From positions 11,235 to 23,260 of the forward strand of contig DJFY01000059.1 of NCBI GenBank assembly GCA_002431545.1: DNA of 12,026 bases, given 5' to 3'. Below are positions 6,253 through 12,026 of this stretch, piece by piece. Positions within the stretch are counted from its first letter, which is position 1. Each line of letters starts with the position of its first letter. The notes under the pieces were generated by a model. It did not search any database, was not told the DNA's origin, and saw only the letters and a list, made by a program, of their open reading frames with translations. Origin of the DNA: Cellvibrionales bacterium UBA5860. Its GTDB lineage: Bacteria; Pseudomonadota; Gammaproteobacteria; Pseudomonadales; Porticoccaceae. The position numbers and the translations under genes are program-made.

Positions 6253-7328
6253 ACCATCTGCTCGCCTTTCAGTTTGTCTCGCTGTTCGCTATTCGCTGGC
6301 AGCCGTTTTACAGCCCACATCTGAACCCCCAGGGTCGCCAGTGTCAACAGTAACACCGCAGCACCCACATTATGCAAAACGGCTACGGGCAATGGAATTG
6401 CCCACAGAACATTGCTGATGCCGAGCGCCACCTGAACCAGGAGGGCTGCGAATATGAGGGCTGCCAGACGTTTGATCCGCACATCGTCAACGCGAAACAA
6501 CGCCAGGCAGAACAGGCTTAGATAGGCAAACACTGCCAAAGCCCCCACGCGGTGTACAACATGGATAGCGATGCGCGCCTCATTGGTCAATAGTCCGCCA
6601 AGGTAATTAGGGCCTACAGTCTGGAATAAATTAAACCCGGCAGCCAGATCCATGGACGGCCACCACTGTTGCTGGCATTGGGGGAAATCGCTACAGGCAA
6701 AGGCCGCATAATTGGAGCTGAGCCAGCCACCCAGGGCAATTTGCAGCACGACTAGAATAATCGCTACAACCAGCCAGGGCTGGAACGCCGCCAGCCGCCT
6801 GCGACACCCACTTGTCAGGCGCCAGGGCTCCCGGCGCAGGCGAAGAAACAACACCCACGACAAAGAAAACGTAGCAACCCCCCCCAACAAATGGGCCGTA
6901 ACCACTTGCGGCCACAACTTCAGCGTTACCGTCCACATGCCAAATATCGCCTGCCACACGACAATAAATAACAATAACAGGGGCAGACGAAAGGGGAAGC
7001 CGTCCACCCCACGGCGGCGCCAGGCAATAAATGCGAGGCCGGCTATCAGCAAGCCCAGGACGCTGGCAAAATAGCGGTGGACCATTTCCGGCCAGGTCTT
7101 ATCATGTTCGACCGGCGCATGCGGAAAAGCCTGTGCTGCCCGCGCCAGTTCCTCGGCATCGTTGGGCCACAGAAGATGACCATAACAGCCGGGCCAGTCG
7201 GGACAACCGAGACCAGCGTCCACAAGGCGGGTGAAAGCACCGAGACTGACCACAATCAACGCCAGCACCACGGCAGCGCCAGCTAGCGACAAGGCTAATC
7301 GATTCGTTTTGCTTCGACTGACATCCAA
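6249..7328 (-). CDS. ctaA: Heme A synthase (COX15/CtaA)
   Basis: CtaA hydroxylates and oxidises the C8 methyl of heme O to the formyl of heme A. The 359-residue membrane protein shows the two-half architecture of the family. The first half has the cysteine pair GCPDWPGCYG (Cys42, Cys48), the catalytic EMVHR (Glu81, His84) and AHLLGG (His146). The second half has a second pair ACSDFPQC (Cys212, Cys218), HVVHR (His259) and VLHN (His319). His84, His146, His259 and His319 match the four heme-ligand histidines known in the family. The start is a TTG at 7328 preceded by GAGAGG with a 9-base spacer; no ATG in this frame is near, and the first membrane segment begins around residue 11, so TTG is reasonable. 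A run of eight G on the coding strand (6878-6885) encodes the Leu148-Gly149-Gly150-Val151 junction. The stop overlaps the cyoE start. Confidence 0.96.
   Translation of the reverse strand: MDVSRSKTNRLALSLAGAAVVLALIVVSLGAFTRLVDAGLGCPDWPGCYGHLLWPNDAEELARAAQAFPHAPVEHDKTWPEMVHRYFASVLGLLIAGLAFIAWRRRGVDGFPFRLPLLLLFIVVWQAIFGMWTVTLKLWPQVVTAHLLGGVATFSLSWVLFLRLRREPWRLTSGCRRRLAAFQPWLVVAIILVVLQIALGGWLSSNYAAFACSDFPQCQQQWWPSMDLAAGFNLFQTVGPNYLGGLLTNEARIAIHVVHRVGALAVFAYLSLFCLALFRVDDVRIKRLAALIFAALLVQVALGISNVLWAIPLPVAVLHNVGAAVLLLTLATLGVQMWAVKRLPANSEQRDKLKGEQMV
6878..6885 (-). repeat. G8 homopolymer inside ctaA (C8 on the + strand)
   Basis: Eight consecutive C on the + strand, i.e. eight G on the ctaA coding strand, spanning codons 148-151. 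It is the longest homopolymer I noticed in the window. Tracts of this kind can slip during replication or sequencing; a single-base change would truncate heme A synthase at mid-length. The frame is intact here. Confidence 0.6.
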
Positions 7329-7337
7329 CGCCCTATT

Positions 7338-7343
7338 CCTCTC
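7338..7343 (-). promoter_or_regulatory. Ribosome-binding site supporting the TTG start of ctaA
   Basis: GAGAGG on the - strand with a 9-base spacer before the TTG at 7328. It lies in the 26-base gap after the stop of the SCO-like gene and is the main evidence for a TTG start. Confidence 0.55.
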
Positions 7344-7354
7344 TGCAGGGTTTC

Positions 7355-7981
7355 TTACTTTGCTTCCGCTGAATACTTCAGCAAATGGCGTAGGTCGGCC
7401 AACAGGTCACCGCCGTCATTTTCCGGCCCGTAAAACATCATGATTTGACCAGCCTGATCCACCAGAAAAAATTTGCCGCTATGCATGTGCCACTGCGCAT
7501 TGGTCTCGGATAGTAGCTCACTAAAAGTCTCGGGCTTCGCTGTTATGCGCTTTAGATAAGGGTGCTCTTTTTCGAGAAACTGTCGGCTCTCATCGTCCAG
7601 CGGCGACCCCGTATTCAACAATACGCGCTCCACGCGATGGGTTTTTTTATCGAGACGAATATGCACCTGTCGCGTGAGGTACAACATGTCTTTACAAGCT
7701 TCGGTACAACCGCCGGCTACCGGAAGCAGAATTCGCCACTTCGGCCTCAGGGCCTGCCACGACATCGACTCACCGTCGGTCGTGATGGGCAACGCCGCGA
7801 TGGATACTGTAGGCGACAGCAGCGTCCCCCGATTGCTGGTACCCAGGCTTTCGAGCAGCTTTAATCGCTCCTCTTCCGATTTCGGTACGATCAGAAAGGC
7901 GCCAAAAAATACTGCGGCGGTGAGCCCGATTATCAGCCAGAGCTGTAGTTTCGACCGACTGCCATGGGTAGCCTCATTCAT
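7355..7981 (-). CDS. Membrane-anchored SCO-like thioredoxin-fold protein of the cox cluster (no assigned name)
   Basis: The 208-residue protein sits between surf1 and ctaA, where many gammaproteobacteria carry an uncharacterised 'cytochrome oxidase-associated' gene. It has one N-terminal membrane anchor (about 12-32, LQLWLIIGLTAAVFFGAFLI) and a periplasmic domain. GGCTEACKDMLYLTRQV (90-106) gives a CxxxC pair (Cys92, Cys96), and MHSGKFFLVDQAGQIMMFYG (166-185) aligns by eye with QHSGNLVLVNPRGEI of the SCO protein in this window, placing His167 at the third copper-ligand position. The SVDPxRDTP segment of true SCO proteins is absent, so it is a divergent relative. The ATG at 7981 is chosen because AGGAGA lies 8 bases upstream; an in-frame upstream alternative at 8029 would lie inside surf1. 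It overlaps the surf1 stop by 8 bases. A role in copper delivery or thiol redox for oxidase assembly is inferred. Confidence 0.88.
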   Translation of the reverse strand: MNEATHGSRSKLQLWLIIGLTAAVFFGAFLIVPKSEEERLKLLESLGTSNRGTLLSPTVSIAALPITTDGESMSWQALRPKWRILLPVAGGCTEACKDMLYLTRQVHIRLDKKTHRVERVLLNTGSPLDDESRQFLEKEHPYLKRITAKPETFSELLSETNAQWHMHSGKFFLVDQAGQIMMFYGPENDGGDLLADLRHLLKYSAEAK

Positions 7982-8762
7982 CGCGCTGTCTCCTGCTACG
8001 CCAGACGGCAAGAAGGTTTGAATTGGCATAAACCGTCAGCACCACCAGGGCTACCGCCATCAAAAACCATTGCACCGCGTATCCGATGTGTTTTTCCGGC
8101 ATCACATTGACCACCTGCCAGTGCGCCTCCAGCGCCGAGTGCCGATCCCCCTGAAGCCGTAATACGAACGGGTGGACCGGGGCGTCGAGGTGAGCACTCA
8201 CTTTGTCAAGATCAATGGCTTGTATCACTAAAGGCCACTGGTTTTGAGACCAGCTTTCGCGCTTTAATACGATAGCCTCTCCGGGGGAGCGATAAAGGTA
8301 GCCGGTCAGGGTTCCACGCAAAGGCGGGATTGAGGGCAACTGACTGCGATCAAGCCCTGCGGGAAGCCATCCGCGATTGACCAGCAACCATTGCTGCCCG
8401 GCGCCCGAGCCGAAAGAGATCGGGGTCAGGACCTCGTAACCCATGCGCCCGCGACGCACGCGATTATCTAGCAAAAATGTCCGGCTGTTGTCGATATCCC
8501 GTTCACTGTTGGGCTCAAACCAGACTACAGTAAATAACTGCTCTTCGCTTTTTTTGTCGACAACGGAGATAAAATCCACTGGCTCCGCGCCCAGTTTGGC
8601 CTCCTGTGCCCGTAGAATCGCGCTTTTCTCCTCAGCACGGTGCCATTGCCAAAACCCAAGTCCTGTGGTCAATGGTAAAAACACCAGCGCGAAGATCAGT
8701 GATTTGCCATTCCAGTGCCATCGAAATGCAATCGTATGTTTTGTCTGCAGCTCACCAACCAT
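7974..8762 (-). CDS. surf1: SURF1 family cytochrome oxidase assembly protein
   Basis: SURF1 assists heme a3 insertion and early assembly of oxidase subunit I. The 262 residues have the characteristic two-membrane-span layout: an N-terminal span (about 21-38) running into GFWQWHRAEEK (36-46), a long periplasmic domain with LLVNRGWLP (126-134) and a C-terminal HIGYAVQWFLMA (225-236) that begins the second span (to about 247). These are the usual signature segments. The ATG at 8762 has only a weak Shine-Dalgarno sequence. It diverges from the DUF2909 gene, with 43 bases between the start codons, so its promoter must lie in or near that short gap. It is the first gene of the assembly operon that continues through the SCO-like gene, ctaA, cyoE and sco1. 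Its stop overlaps the next start by 8 bases (ATGAATGA). Confidence 0.95.
   Translation of the reverse strand: MVGELQTKHTIAFRWHWNGKSLIFALVFLPLTTGLGFWQWHRAEEKSAILRAQEAKLGAEPVDFISVVDKKSEEQLFTVVWFEPNSERDIDNSRTFLLDNRVRRGRMGYEVLTPISFGSGAGQQWLLVNRGWLPAGLDRSQLPSIPPLRGTLTGYLYRSPGEAIVLKRESWSQNQWPLVIQAIDLDKVSAHLDAPVHPFVLRLQGDRHSALEAHWQVVNVMPEKHIGYAVQWFLMAVALVVLTVYANSNLLAVWRSRRQRDE
7989..7994 (-). promoter_or_regulatory. Ribosome-binding site that fixes the start of the SCO-like gene
   Basis: AGGAGA on the - strand, within the end of surf1 and 8 bases before the ATG at 7981. It makes this ATG clearly preferable to the longer in-frame reading that begins at 8029. Confidence 0.7.
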
Positions 8763-8805
8763 TCTGTGTTTTAATCAGACTTCATTTGAGACCGGCTCGT
8801 TTACC

Positions 8806-9084
8806 ATGTTGCTCAAAGTTATCATCGTCCTGCTGTTCATCGGTGTCGTGGTCAGCCTGAGTAGCGCTCTCGTCTTCCTCATGAAAGATGTGGGTAATCC
8901 CCGCAAACGCACCATGTATGCTCTGGCCGTTCGTGTAAGCCTGGCGACCGCACTCATCGCCACTATTTTATACGGCTTTTATACCGGACAACTTTCCAGC
9001 AAGGCACCCTGGGATAAAAAACTGCACCCTGGAACAACCACTTCCGCACCGCTACCGGGGACGCCGGACGACCCGATCCGCTAA
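8806..9084 (+). CDS. DUF2909 family small twin-membrane-span protein
   Basis: The 92-residue protein starts MLLKVIIVLLFIGVVVSLSS (first span, about 4-25), has a short basic loop with GNPRKRTMYALAVR (30-43), a second span (about 42-60) ending LYGFYTGQL, then APW (67-69) and a Pro/Thr-rich tail. This fits DUF2909, a small 'twin transmembrane' protein found beside cytochrome oxidase genes in Pseudomonas and relatives. Its role is not established; context suggests oxidase assembly or stability. The frame is open far upstream, but that part lies antisense to surf1; the ATG at 8806 gives the family-like N-terminus, although its Shine-Dalgarno sequence is weak. It is the only + strand gene within the oxidase locus. 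It diverges from surf1 and converges with coxC on the shared terminator. The charged tail after APW is longer than I recall for the family. Confidence 0.88.
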   Translation: MLLKVIIVLLFIGVVVSLSSALVFLMKDVGNPRKRTMYALAVRVSLATALIATILYGFYTGQLSSKAPWDKKLHPGTTTSAPLPGTPDDPIR

Positions 9085-9127
9085 GGTCTGCTGACGTTCG
9101 GTTTCAAACAAACTTGTCGTTCGGAAA

Positions 9128-9154
9128 AAAAGCCAGGGCGTTGCCCTGGCTTTT
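9128..9154. terminator. Bidirectional rho-independent terminator between DUF2909 and coxC
   Basis: AAAAGCCAGGGC (9128-9139), loop GTT, GCCCTGGCTTTT (9143-9154): a perfect 12-bp stem with a GC-rich core, an A-tract on the left and a T-tract on the right. Read either way it gives a hairpin followed by U residues. It lies 43 bases after the DUF2909 stop and 23 bases after the coxC stop, so it can end both convergent transcripts and would separate the coxA-ctaG-coxC unit from the assembly operon. Confidence 0.93.
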
Positions 9155-9177
9155 CTGTTGGGGATTAGCGCCGGAAC

Positions 9178-10083
9178 TTACCCCAGCACATAAACAAATA
9201 TAAACAAGCCCAGCCAGACCACATCGACAAAGTGCCAGTACCAGGATGAAGCTTCAAAACCAAACTGATCATCCGCGGAGAAATGGCCCTTTATTCCGCG
9301 AAGAAACTGGATCAGAAGCATAAAGGTACCCAGGGTGACGTGGAAACCATGGAAGCCCGTCAACATAAAAAACGTGGTGCCGTAGATACCGGACTCCAGA
9401 GTCAAGCCCATGTCGACATAGGCATGGTGGTACTCGAGGTATTGCACGTACAGGAAGATGATGCCCAGCAATACCGTGATACCCAACCAGAGATTAAACT
9501 TGGAGCGATTGTTGTGCTTCATTGCATGGTGTGCAACGTGTACAGTCCAACTCGAGCTCAACAGAATGATCGTATTCCACAGGGGCAGCCAGGAGAAAAG
9601 CTTGTCCCAGCCGGGGAAGCTCATGTTCTGGTGCGGCGCGACGAATTTTTCACCACCCACAACCTGATCCGGGTTCGTCATCAAGGGCCACTCGGGTTGA
9701 AAGCCCGGCCAGACAAGGTTAATCATGTCGCTTTTATCGCCCTCGCCACCCAGCCAGGGCAAAGCCAGCGTGCGCACATAGAACAGGGCACCAAAAAATA
9801 CTGCGAAAAACATCACCTCTGAAAAAATAAACCAACTCATCCCCCATACGTAGGAGCGCTTGAGCTGATCACTGGTCATGCCCGCCATATTTTCCTTGAT
9901 AACCGTGCCGAACCAGATGTAAAGCACCACAGCCATGAGCACGCTACCAACCAGAAACACACTGGGTCCGGCGTCGTTAACCCACATCCCAGCGCCAAGC
10001 GCCATCAGCCCCATCGCCAGTGCCGTCAGCACCGGCAACCGGCTTTCTTCCGGAACGTAGTAGTTCGACTCTGTCGCCATCAT
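9178..10083 (-). CDS. ctaE: Cytochrome c oxidase subunit III
   Basis: Subunit III (CoxC/CtaE) is a seven-helix core subunit of the aa3-type oxidase that stabilises turnover and oxygen/proton access to subunit I. The 301 residues show the conserved MSWFIFSEVMFFAVFFGALF (82-101, with the membrane Glu89), SSSWTVHVAHHAM (176-188), LTGFHGFHVTLG (241-252) and the C-terminal WYWHFVDVVWLGLFIFVYVL (281-300). The loop between helices around 105-165 is long, as in other gammaproteobacterial versions. The gene begins with tandem ATG codons (10083 and 10080); GGAG lies 4 bases before the first and 7 before the second, so either may be used and the protein may be one residue shorter. It follows ctaG with a 71-base gap, with no gene and no clear terminator between them, and ends at the bidirectional terminator. 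Confidence 0.97.
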   Translation of the reverse strand: MMATESNYYVPEESRLPVLTALAMGLMALGAGMWVNDAGPSVFLVGSVLMAVVLYIWFGTVIKENMAGMTSDQLKRSYVWGMSWFIFSEVMFFAVFFGALFYVRTLALPWLGGEGDKSDMINLVWPGFQPEWPLMTNPDQVVGGEKFVAPHQNMSFPGWDKLFSWLPLWNTIILLSSSWTVHVAHHAMKHNNRSKFNLWLGITVLLGIIFLYVQYLEYHHAYVDMGLTLESGIYGTTFFMLTGFHGFHVTLGTFMLLIQFLRGIKGHFSADDQFGFEASSWYWHFVDVVWLGLFIFVYVLG

Positions 10084-10154
10084 AAATCTCCAGCTCTGCT
10101 TTTTACCGGCAAGCCTGTTAACGCTCGCCTAAGTCTTGTGATCAATTTGTCGGG

Positions 10155-10709
10155 TCAGTTTCCGCCCATTGCCACGGCTTTTTGTTCCTGCTCCGTGATA
10201 TCAAACAAAGTGTAAGACAATGTCAGGGTATTGACGCTGCGGGGAAGCTCCGGATCAACAAAGAACACCAAACCCAATTTCGCTTCTTCGCCCGCCTTCA
10301 GCTCCTGTCGATTAAAACAAAAGCACTCTGTTTTATTGAGGAACGCTGCTGCATTGGTGGGTGTTACGTTAGGCACAGCCTGCGCCACCATATCGCGCCG
10401 CGTCGGGTTTTTCGCGTAAAACTCCACCTCGGTCGGCTGGCCCGGGTTAACTTTCACCTCATAGGTCATCGGTTTAAACTGCCACGGCATGCTGCCGTTA
10501 TTCGTGGCGACAAACTGAACCCGGACCTCGCGGGCATCATCAACTAGAGGCTGCGCTTCCTGGTATGGCCCCTCAGTCTTGCCTCCGATTCCGGTTAATT
10601 CGCAAAAAACATCGTACAGCGGCGGCATAACAAATATAGCGAAGCCAAACATAGCAACCACGGCTAGTGATAACAGCCCGGTTATTTTGCCAATGGACGC
10701 TTCTGCCAC
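10155..10709 (-). CDS. ctaG: Cytochrome c oxidase assembly protein CtaG/Cox11
   Basis: Cox11/CtaG is a membrane-anchored copper chaperone that supplies CuB in subunit I. The 184 residues contain one N-terminal span (about 8-28), the conserved PLYDVFCELTGIGGKT (30-45, Cys36) and the copper-binding motif ECFCFNRQ (128-135, Cys129 and Cys131), followed by the usual FFVDPEL (149-155). Length is typical. The start is a GTG at 10709: a stop lies five codons upstream and no other start codon falls between it and the conserved region. AAGG precedes it at about 10 bases, within the 18-base gap after the coxA stop. The coxA-ctaG-coxC order fits cotranscription of subunits with the CuB chaperone. Confidence 0.96.
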   Translation of the reverse strand: MAEASIGKITGLLSLAVVAMFGFAIFVMPPLYDVFCELTGIGGKTEGPYQEAQPLVDDAREVRVQFVATNNGSMPWQFKPMTYEVKVNPGQPTEVEFYAKNPTRRDMVAQAVPNVTPTNAAAFLNKTECFCFNRQELKAGEEAKLGLVFFVDPELPRSVNTLTLSYTLFDITEQEQKAVAMGGN

Positions 10710-10727
10710 GCTTGATAAACCTTATTT

Positions 10728-12026
10728 TTACTTCACCTGAGGCGGAGTCGTAAACGAATGAAAGGGCGGCGGCGAGGACAGTGTCCACTCCAGTCCTTCT
10801 GCACCTTCCCAGGTTTTCTCTTCCGGCGCCGGCTTACCAGCGACAATGGTCTGAATCACGTTATAGAGAAACACAAGCTGAGACGCAGCGTATATAAACG
10901 CACCGATGCTCGATACCATGTTCCAGTCGGCAAACTGGAGCGCGTAATCTGCGTAACGACGGGGCATTCCGGCCAGCCCAACGAAGTGCTGCGGAAAGAA
11001 AGCCACGTTAAAGCCAATAAAGGAAATCCAGAAATGCGCCTTGCCCATAGCCTCGTTGTACATTTTACCGGTCCACTTGGGCAGCCAATAGTAGATAGCC
11101 GCTGACATGGAAAACACGGCACCCGCCACCATCACATAGTGGAAGTGGGCAACGACAAAGTAGCTGTCGTGATACTGGGTGTCCGCCGGCGCCATCGCCA
11201 ACATCAGACCGGTAAAACCGCCAATAGTGAACAGAATGACAAAGGCTATCGAGAACAGCATCGGTGTTTCATAGGTGATGGCACCGCGAAACATGGTGGT
11301 GATCCAGTTAAACACCTTCACCCCGGTAGGCACAGCAATCAACATGGTGGCGTACATAAAGTAAAGCTCACCGGCAAGCGGCATGCCCACCGTGTACATG
11401 TGATGCGCCCACACAATGAACGACAGGAAGGCGATGGCCGAAGTCGCGTAGACCATAGACGAATAACCGAACAATGGTTTGCGACTGAACGTTGGAATAA
11501 TCGCCGAAATTACACCGAAAGCCGGCAGGATAATGATGTAAACCTCGGGATGGCCAAAGAACCAGAAGACATGCTGGAACAGGACCGGATCGCCGCCGCC
11601 GGCGGCGTCAAAGAAACTGGTGCCAAAATTAATGTCCATGAGCATCATGGTGACTGCGCCGGCCAGAACAGGCATAACCGCGACCAGGAGAAACGCCGTG
11701 ATCAGCCAGGTCCAGACAAACAGCGGCATTTTCATGAGAGTCATGCCCGGTGCGCGCAGGTTCAACACCGTCGCGATGATGTTGATCGAGCCCATGATTG
11801 AAGAGGCTCCGATGATGTGTACGCCAAAAATAAAGTAGTTCACGGTCGACGGCGCATAAGTCGTCGACAACGGCGCGTAAAATGTCCAGCCGAAATTAGG
11901 TGCGCCACCCTCCATGAAAAGCGTCGACGCCAGTAGCGCGAAGCCAAAGGGCAGAATCCAGAAACTGAGGTTGTTCATGCGCGGCAAGGCCATGTCGGGC
12001 GCGCCGATCTGCATGGGAATCAACCA
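10728..12026 (-). CDS. ctaD: Cytochrome c oxidase subunit I (aa3 type), N-terminus outside the window
   Basis: This is the catalytic heme-copper subunit that reduces O2 at the heme a3/CuB centre. The 432 visible residues start within the segment IGAPDMALPRMNNLSFWILP, which normally lies around residue 100, so the first helices, the first heme a ligand and the D-channel entrance lie beyond the right edge. Visible catalytic residues, numbered from the edge, are GHPEVY (His159 for CuB, Glu161, and Tyr163, which cross-links to the His), WAHHMYT (His208, His209 for CuB), PTGVKVFNW (Lys237 of the K-channel), VVAHFHYVM (His294 for heme a3, His296 for heme a) and MPRRYADY (Arg356, Arg357 near heme propionates). 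All the expected residues in the visible part are intact, which marks an A-type oxidase. coxB, expected upstream, is not in the window. ctaG follows after 18 bases. Confidence 0.98.
   Translation of the reverse strand, partial: WLIPMQIGAPDMALPRMNNLSFWILPFGFALLASTLFMEGGAPNFGWTFYAPLSTTYAPSTVNYFIFGVHIIGASSIMGSINIIATVLNLRAPGMTLMKMPLFVWTWLITAFLLVAVMPVLAGAVTMMLMDINFGTSFFDAAGGGDPVLFQHVFWFFGHPEVYIIILPAFGVISAIIPTFSRKPLFGYSSMVYATSAIAFLSFIVWAHHMYTVGMPLAGELYFMYATMLIAVPTGVKVFNWITTMFRGAITYETPMLFSIAFVILFTIGGFTGLMLAMAPADTQYHDSYFVVAHFHYVMVAGAVFSMSAAIYYWLPKWTGKMYNEAMGKAHFWISFIGFNVAFFPQHFVGLAGMPRRYADYALQFADWNMVSSIGAFIYAASQLVFLYNVIQTIVAGKPAPEEKTWEGAEGLEWTLSSPPPFHSFTTPPQVK

Noticed and set aside
8443..8805. N-terminal extension of the DUF2909 frame to give a 213-residue protein
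   Set aside because: The extension lies entirely antisense to surf1 and has no family resemblance; the ATG at 8806 begins a typical DUF2909 membrane segment.
10084..10154. Possible small gene between ctaG and coxC, as some gammaproteobacteria have here
   Set aside because: The gap is only 71 bases and has no start codon with a usable frame and ribosome-binding site.
11594..11607. 14-bp GC palindrome (CGCCGCCGGCGGCG)
   Set aside because: It lies within coxA and is explained by Ala-Ala-Gly-Gly-Gly codons in a conserved loop.
11139..11801. Open frame of 220 codons antisense to coxA
   Set aside because: His/Arg/Gln-rich shadow of membrane-helix codons; coxA is unambiguous.
1..12026. Search for CRISPR arrays, tRNA/rRNA genes, insertion sequences, attachment sites, toxin-antitoxin or defence genes
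   Set aside because: No repeated spacer pattern, tRNA-like fold, transposase motif or long direct repeat was seen on either strand; the content is metabolic and respiratory.

Overview
The window is a stretch of chromosome that reads as a gammaproteobacterium, probably a marine or aerobic lineage near the Cellvibrionales/Pseudomonadales. I infer this from the spoT-ridA pair, the full set of aa3-type cytochrome c oxidase genes in the order known from Pseudomonas and marine relatives, and the divergent DUF2909 gene inside that cluster. The genus cannot be fixed from sequence reading alone. Coding density is high: no gene-free stretch exceeds 300 bases, and the longest is 196 bases (4456-4651).

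Left part (1-2094, + strand): the 3' five-sixths or so of spoT, the bifunctional (p)ppGpp synthetase/hydrolase, cut by the window start, followed after 9 bases by ridA, the enamine/imine deaminase. Middle part (2170-4455, - strand): four accessory-looking genes. These are a DUF1643 protein of unknown function, a VOC/glyoxalase-fold protein and a DUF1330 protein that are translationally coupled, and a luciferase-like (LLM) flavin/F420-type oxidoreductase. None is an obvious partner of its flanking conserved blocks.

Right part (4652-12026): the aa3 oxidase locus. On the - strand, in transcription order, are coxA/ctaD (N-terminus outside the window), ctaG/cox11 and ctaE/coxC, ending at a strong bidirectional terminator at 9128-9154. 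A small DUF2909 membrane protein gene on the + strand converges on the same terminator. Diverging from it on the - strand is the assembly operon surf1, a membrane-anchored SCO-like protein, ctaA (heme A synthase), ctaB/cyoE (heme O synthase) and a SCO1/SenC copper chaperone, most of them overlapping by 1-8 bases. Together these supply heme B to O to A conversion, CuB insertion (Cox11), CuA metallation (SCO) and heme a3 assembly (SURF1) for the oxidase subunits encoded next door.

Most of the window is orthodox. The points most worth a second look are the unnamed SCO-like protein that keeps a CxxxC pair and a matching histidine, an Arg-to-Ala change in the RxKD motif of the SpoT synthetase domain, a G8 tract inside ctaA, an 8-bp inverted repeat with a 16-bp spacer upstream of the DUF1330-VOC pair, and the accessory four-gene block itself. 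I found no convincing new multi-gene system, mobile element, CRISPR array, tRNA or rRNA.
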